Below, one piece after another: positions 58,943 through 64,000 of a DNA stretch of 64,000 nt. The notes under the pieces were generated by a model. That model searched no databases, was not told the DNA's origin, and was given only the letters and a program-made list of their open reading frames with translations. The stretch's first letter is position 1. Each line of letters starts with the position of its first letter. Made by a program: the position numbers and the translations under genes. Source of the DNA: Cryptomeria japonica (lineage: Eukaryota; Streptophyta; Pinopsida; Cupressales; Cupressaceae); NCBI RefSeq assembly GCF_030272615.1, contig NC_081414.1, positions 762,545,648-762,609,647 of the forward strand, given 5' to 3'.

Positions 58943-59419
58943 CTACATCATTTCTACTTCTTCCATCACATTATACTTTATTGTCCTTCCTCTTGGATCA
59001 TGTCTAACAATAAATGACCAACCCGGTTTATGTGGAACCTCTGAGTAAAATACCTGCTCACATTGGATTGGAAGAACATATGGCTCATCCCCAATTGGCT
59101 CAAATGACCTTGTATTAACCATTGTAAATCCATTATCATGTTTAATAATAGTTCTATCAGGATCATTTTTATTCAGTCGTAGACTATACCATTTGACGAC
59201 AAACAAAACTAATTTGAAGGAATTGAAGTCACACTCAAGTATATCATCCAAAATACCATAATATGGATTTTGATACTCTTGAGGATGTATGCCATTTCTA
59301 GATGAAATGTTGGTCACCTCAAAGACTGCATTTATCCCAGAATCACAAGTTTTCTTCGTGTCATCCAAATTTTTGATGTGAAATTTACGACCATTGAAGC
59401 ACATAGCGTTGTGGTGTTG
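58943..59419 (-). pseudogene. DUF4216 domain of the CACTA transposase
   Basis: After a TTGCAG acceptor the frame reads MCFNGRKFHIKNLDD, NPYYGILDDILECDFNSFKL, VLFVVKWYSLRLNKND, FTMVNTRSFEPIGDEPYVLP and CEQVFYSEVPHKPGWSFIVR, ending VEMM and TAG. YYGIL.DI.E.D...FK.VLF...WY and the QVFY motif are the signature of DUF4216. Sequence after the stop in another frame is acidic and leads into the microsatellite. Confidence 0.85.
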
Positions 59420-59791
59420 ACCTGCAATATTTCAAACATGTAAAAATTATTGCATCATGAGTTGATAAACATATGGGTGATTAATTAATAAATTTATATG
59501 TACCTGTTTATCTCTAAACCATATGCTAAATCAATTTCCCTTTGTGTAACATTGGAATCTCCATTACAATGAGCTTCTTTAACCAATGAAGACACACCTT
59601 CCGATGTTAATGTGTGACTAGAATGTTGACATCATTCAATCCATGTCGTCATCTAATCAAGATTGTTTGTAATATACAAATGTAGTGCATCCCACTCTCG
59701 ACCAACTATACAAAAATTAAATAAATGACTTACAACCAATTTATTTTGAAGATTAAGAATTAGTTAACTACAATAACATCTTAAAATTACC

Positions 59792-60120
59792 TCTCACTTT
59801 CCTCAATCCACCTTTCCCCATCAAGTAATCCCCTTCAAATTTGTTAATAGGGTTGGGAGCCTAAATGCGATCTAGGTGGATGTTTACTGCAAAGTTAGGA
59901 ATATATTCAATATTGTACACCATAGTCTAGTATACCATATATCCCTCCACCATAAAACCCTTAGGATGTCCTCTTTGTCGAACCAAAGCCTTAAAAAATT
60001 TCAAGTGCCTCTCAACCATCCACATTGACCTAGTGTGTATAGGTCCACAAAATTCAATCTCCTCAACTTGGTGTATGAGGTAGTGTTCTTGTGCATTGAA
60101 AAAAGTTGAAGGTAATTTTG
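59792..60120 (-). pseudogene. DUF4218 domain of the CACTA transposase
   Basis: The minus strand reads LPSTFFNAQEHYLIHQVEEI, CGPIHTRSMWMVERHLKFFK, ALVRQRGHPKGFMVEGYMVY, then a TAG, TMVYNIEYIPNF, a second TAG, and GDYLMGKGGLRKVRG up to a GT donor. DUF4218 commonly follows TNP2 in plant CACTA proteins; its function is unknown. Confidence 0.82.
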
Positions 60121-60519
60121 CATTTCACACATTAGATGAGGAATTTTTCTCTTCCAATATTTTATATTTTCTTTATATATTTCTTTAGATGAGAACCACC
60201 TACAAGAGATTCAAGACGCAAAAATATATAAATGAGACTTTACAAAATAATATACAATATATTATAAAAAAGTAAAATAAATCGCAAATATAATATCTAT
60301 ACAACAAATTGAACAAACATCACTACTTACGTCATGTATTTTCTAAGAACATATATGACTTGCTTGACATTATTGTCGAAGTGGTCTGGGAGAGATAGAG
60401 GTAGAACATACTACAAAAATTAAAAAATAATCTTTTCATTGTTTTCTAGCATAATACAATAAAAAGTACATGTGCAATATACAAATATATACTAAATACA
60501 CAATAACATGAATTACCTT

Positions 60520-62190
60520 AATGAAGGTATGCCAATCATTCATTTTGATCCCTAGCCCAAATTCACTTTTCTTTGGTATGAGATTATTTATGTTCGCAAC
60601 AAATCCTGTGGGAAATTGAATTTTTCATATGACTTCTTTTATAGCATTTCTTTGCTGCTCCATTAATAACCAAGGAAGGGTACTTATATTAATCTGGTCT
60701 CCATTGCTATTTGATTAAATGACATTTTTCATTGTATTATTGGATTTTTGAATGTCACTACAAATTTTGACATTTTTTTCTTTGTCACGCCTTCCATCCA
60801 ATATTTTCCATAATATCTCTGTTATATTCTTTCCAATATGCATAGTATCAAATAAATGCACAATTTGTAGCTGCTCGTTGTTTATCCTACTAAATTATCT
60901 GGGATAACTTTTTAGTCCCTTTGGAAGGCAGTCATCCATGCCTTGACAACCTTCATGATCATCAATTACATCATCAGTAAACAAAACACGATAGAAAAAT
61001 ACAAATTTCAATTATAAACCATTAGATGGAATGACATTACCTTGACGATTAATTCTATTATATTCCAACTTTTATAGGTGAGGTGTCATTCTTTGTGGCT
61101 TTGATGTAGTCTCTTTTTTCCCATTGAATTTTTTTTTTTCAGTATTCTGATACTTATGATTTTTGTGGAGGAATTGCTTCTACTCATCAAACACCTGCTT
61201 TCCAAAACTTTTTGAATGATGAGATTTCATCTTTGGACCACAAAATGGACACACAAATTTTCCCTTTGTCTGAAGACCTAGTAGATAATGTATAATTCGA
61301 TTAAATATGTAAATTTTAATAATTATAATTATCATGCGCAACCTGAATACTATAATATACCACAAAAATGTGTTAGCCTTGGGGCATCATGTATTGTCCA
61401 TACAAGCATTGCATTGAATTGAAATTGTATTTGTCTTATTGGTCTAGAGACATCATACATGGTGACACCATTCCATAACTCCAGCAACTTGTCGATAAGA
61501 GGCTCAATATATACATTCATATCTTTAACTTGGTACTTACCTAGTTGAATGAACAAAAACATTACATAATTATTATGACCATTTTACTGCAATATTTATA
61601 ATTAAATGTAGATGACTATTAAATGAGAAAATAGCTGGAATAATCATTGCCAACATTATGCGCTCCCTCTTTATTGACATCCATGGAGGAATGTTATTGT
61701 TGATAATAAAAACAGGCCACACCGAGTAAACAGATCTCAACTCTCCAAATGGATTGATACCGTCCACTACCAATGAAAGCCTAAAGTTACAAGGTTCTTC
61801 TTTAAAGTGTGGCCACTTTTCCTCTGTGTTCATAAATGCTAAACCATTCACAGGCATTCGAATAATGTCATCTGAACTTCTATTGCGTGCATGGTAATCC
61901 ATAAATTGTGTCAAGCTAGTGGACCTGAATAATCATTGCATATGTGGAATAATGAGAATATGACGAAGAACCTTGTGAGGCACCTTTTTTGTTATTTGAT
62001 CTGTTCGTTATCTACTGATATGAAATTCAAGGTATTATGTTCAAAATTCATGTTGTTTATGATATATAATATGATCATGGGGACAAGCATCTATTGCTTG
62101 ATACTCCATTCCAATATCTTTCATAATGGCAGATTATTCTCGGTATGAGTGAGGTAGAATATTTGATGGTGGTAACAAAAAATCACCTAT
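60520..62190 (-). pseudogene. TNP2-like transposase core
   Basis: Motifs in order: KVPHKVLRHILIIPHMQ, LTQFMDYHARNRSSDDIIRM, EEKWPHFKEEPCNFRLSLVV, DGINPFGELRSVYSVWPVFI, NNNIPPWMSIKRERIMLAMI, KYQVKDMNVYIEPLIDKLLE, MLVWTIHDAPRLTHFCG, KFVCPFCGPKMKSHHSKSFG, then GMDDCLPKGLKSYPR and VHLFDTMHIGKNITEILWKI. This is the Transposase_21 (TNP2) order typical of plant CACTA elements. It would bind terminal repeats and excise the element. It is interrupted by introns, stops and frame changes. Confidence 0.85.
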
Positions 62191-62960
62191 CAATCTAAAG
62201 CAAAAAATATAATTTATTAATATAAAGAATATTAATGGTACATGATTCACCATTTATTAAATATAATGACATATATGACATACCTTAACATTCGTGAGAT
62301 TGTTATGTTTGATAAACCATTTGTAACCTTCAAGTTCACTAATAACAAAACAATGGAGAGAATAGTTGTTTGGGAGCCTTCATAAAGGACCTCATATGCC
62401 TTCTCAAGTAGAGGTAAATCATGAACAACATCAAGGTCATCTTGATCATCATGATCACTTGTACTAGTACTAAATGCATCACGTATCAATGTATTTGTAC
62501 CATCATCTTCAATTGTGTTTTCTAGCACATGATCGACATCTTCCATGGGATCATTATCTTCAGTTTCAATATTCACACCTCCATGTTCCTCCACTTCAAA
62601 AACCATATTCTCCAGGTTGTGTAGGTCCATATCATGTGCCCTGGGGCGATCAACCTATATAAAAATGATCAATATAAATAAACCATGATCATGATGTCAT
62701 CATCAAGTGATTTCTTATGTATATAAATTGTTAAAATGATATAATGAACAACTTACCAGTGGATGGTAATCACGCCCCCCTTCAATATGACCATTCTACC
62801 TACAATGTTTCTTAGTTGTTTTGATTAGAAGTCTTCTAGTCTTGAAGCCTTTACAAATTTTGCAGGGACAATAACATTTTCCACCACCTTTTCTTTTCAA
62901 GTTAGACCACAATCTAGCAATTGTCTCCTTATTTTGTTCTTCACTGATATTATCTGACAT

Positions 62961-64000
62961 GGTCTTTCTTCACAGGCAAAAAAATCAGGCTTGGAAAAAT
63001 TGTAAATCCAACCAAAACCATTTAACTCTTCTTTTTCATCTTAAAGTATTGAACTTAATAGAAAATGCATTTAATGTAGCTTGTGGTCACAAATTATTTT
63101 GAGATAGATTTTCAACATAAATTCTTTTTCCTCTCCCACCAACTCTTCCTCCCTTCTCTCCCTCCCAGCAAAAGATGTTGAGTGAAGATGCTAAATGGCA
63201 TCAACAAAATTGCCCTCACCATGGCATCTAAAAAAATACTTAAGTAGGCAAACAGTTGGAGTGAGATGATTATAAGCACCATCAATTGTGCAATGGAATT
63301 ATTCTGTGTGCAGTCAACTTGAGTGAATCAGGTAGAGTCATTGAGGACAACTCATTTAACAGTCAGATTTGCATCCGTTGGATTAGGCACTGAATGTAGG
63401 GCTTCACTTTAGACTCCAGTTAGTGACTGTGATTAGTCACCAATCAGATAAGTATATTTGATATTTGCTCATGTAATCTAAACATTATATTGAAATCTTT
63501 GATATGAACTTAATGCTGGGTTTTTCCTCCAATCTAGAGGTTTTCTCAGGGTAATCTGCGTGTGTTGTCTTGTGTTTTTTCTTTTATTGTTTATTTCTGA
63601 GTTTTAGTATTACTTTTGATCACTTAAATTATCACCTTCTATATAAGTGAGAGGGTGCCTTAAGGTGTTCATAGTGATCCTTGAGAATGGAATGAACTTA
63701 TAATTTTAGTAATTCACTATGTTACAAGTAAGATAAAATTACTTGGATAAGTGAGGACACGTTTTAATTTTATAAGGTGTCTAGAGCTTCTTCCTAGAGG
63801 GGATCTTACTAGTATTTGATGATAATAGATTATTTATTAGATTTATTTTCCTAATTTAGTTTTCCACAAGGTCAATCACTTGCATTATGTCCTTGTAATG
63901 CTCAAACATAAAAAAATTGCAAAACAAACCAAAACCATTGAACATTCAACATAGTAACATCATGAACAACAATCATCGACATATCACAAGAACAACGACT
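62961..64000. other. Unassigned flank
   Basis: AT-rich with no coding potential or recognisable repeat boundaries. It may include the 5' end of the CACTA element, but no CACTA-type terminus was found. Confidence 0.4.

Larger units (their letters stand above)
58570..62960 (-). mobile_element. CACTA/En-Spm element, degenerate transposase gene
   Basis: Exon-like blocks in order on the minus strand: 62960-62758 (MSDNISEEQNKETIARLWSN, CPCKICKGF), 62654-62284 (acidic, then LYEGSQTTILSIVLLLVNLK), 62190-61930 (LLPPSNILPHSYRE, ACPHDHIIYHK), 61914-61600 (TNP2 core), 61530-61350, 61280-61170, 60960-60520, 60410-60340, 60120-59792 (DUF4218), 59419-58943 (DUF4216), and an acidic tail to about 58600. The first intron has GT-AG ends and joins in frame (HPL|VDRPRAHDM). 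In-frame stops at several places (for example CR.NGHIEGG; VY.TMVYNI; RI.APNP) show it is inactive. Terminal inverted repeats were not identified, so outer limits are unknown. Confidence 0.85.

Overview
The window looks like nuclear DNA of a seed plant with a large, retroelement-rich genome; a gymnosperm/conifer is my best guess. This is inferred from long introns filled with LTR elements, very long LTRs, and plant-type Ty1/copia, Ty3/gypsy, LINE and CACTA sequences. Nothing looks bacterial, and I saw no rRNA or tRNA gene.

Region by region. 1-11717 holds no gene I can name. It carries a solo LTR of about 4.3 kb (2282-6610, target duplication ATACC) inserted in an older ~300-bp tandem repeat, plus a ~520-bp tandem duplication just before the first recognised exon. 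11718-19931 (+) holds the last six exons of an LMBR1/LIMR-type multipass membrane protein. Its fourth intron in the window is 7.27 kb and contains two solo LTRs (12887-17269, TSD GGAAG; 17540-18973, TSD TATAT) nested in a decayed LINE. Downstream lies a second LTR of the 12887 family in opposite orientation (21511-24985, TSD CAACC). Both copies carry arrays of a conserved hairpin at strikingly regular spacing.

25832-46123 is one Ty3/gypsy element of the Tat type: 1114-bp LTRs, TSD ACTAT, tRNA-Lys-like primer site, gag, protease, a G-patch-like segment, RT, two RNase H domains and integrase. Many stops make it defective. An opposite-strand, tRNA-iMet-primed LTR element with only gag-like and unknown ORFs (35857-41439) is nested between its second RNase H and integrase.

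46500-53001 (-) is a Ty1/copia element plus a truncated second gag sharing one LTR. It abuts a 5'-truncated F-box-associated gene (+, 53002-53863). 55616-57088 is a second copy of the gypsy integrase together with the nested-element junction. 57315-57719 is an unrecognised ORF with a SET-like start. 58570-62960 (-) is a degenerate CACTA/En-Spm transposase gene (TNP2, DUF4218, DUF4216, acidic tail). The last kilobase holds nothing recognisable.

Apart from the LMBR1-like gene and perhaps the F-box remnant, the window is an archive of nested mobile elements whose order of insertion can be read from target duplications.
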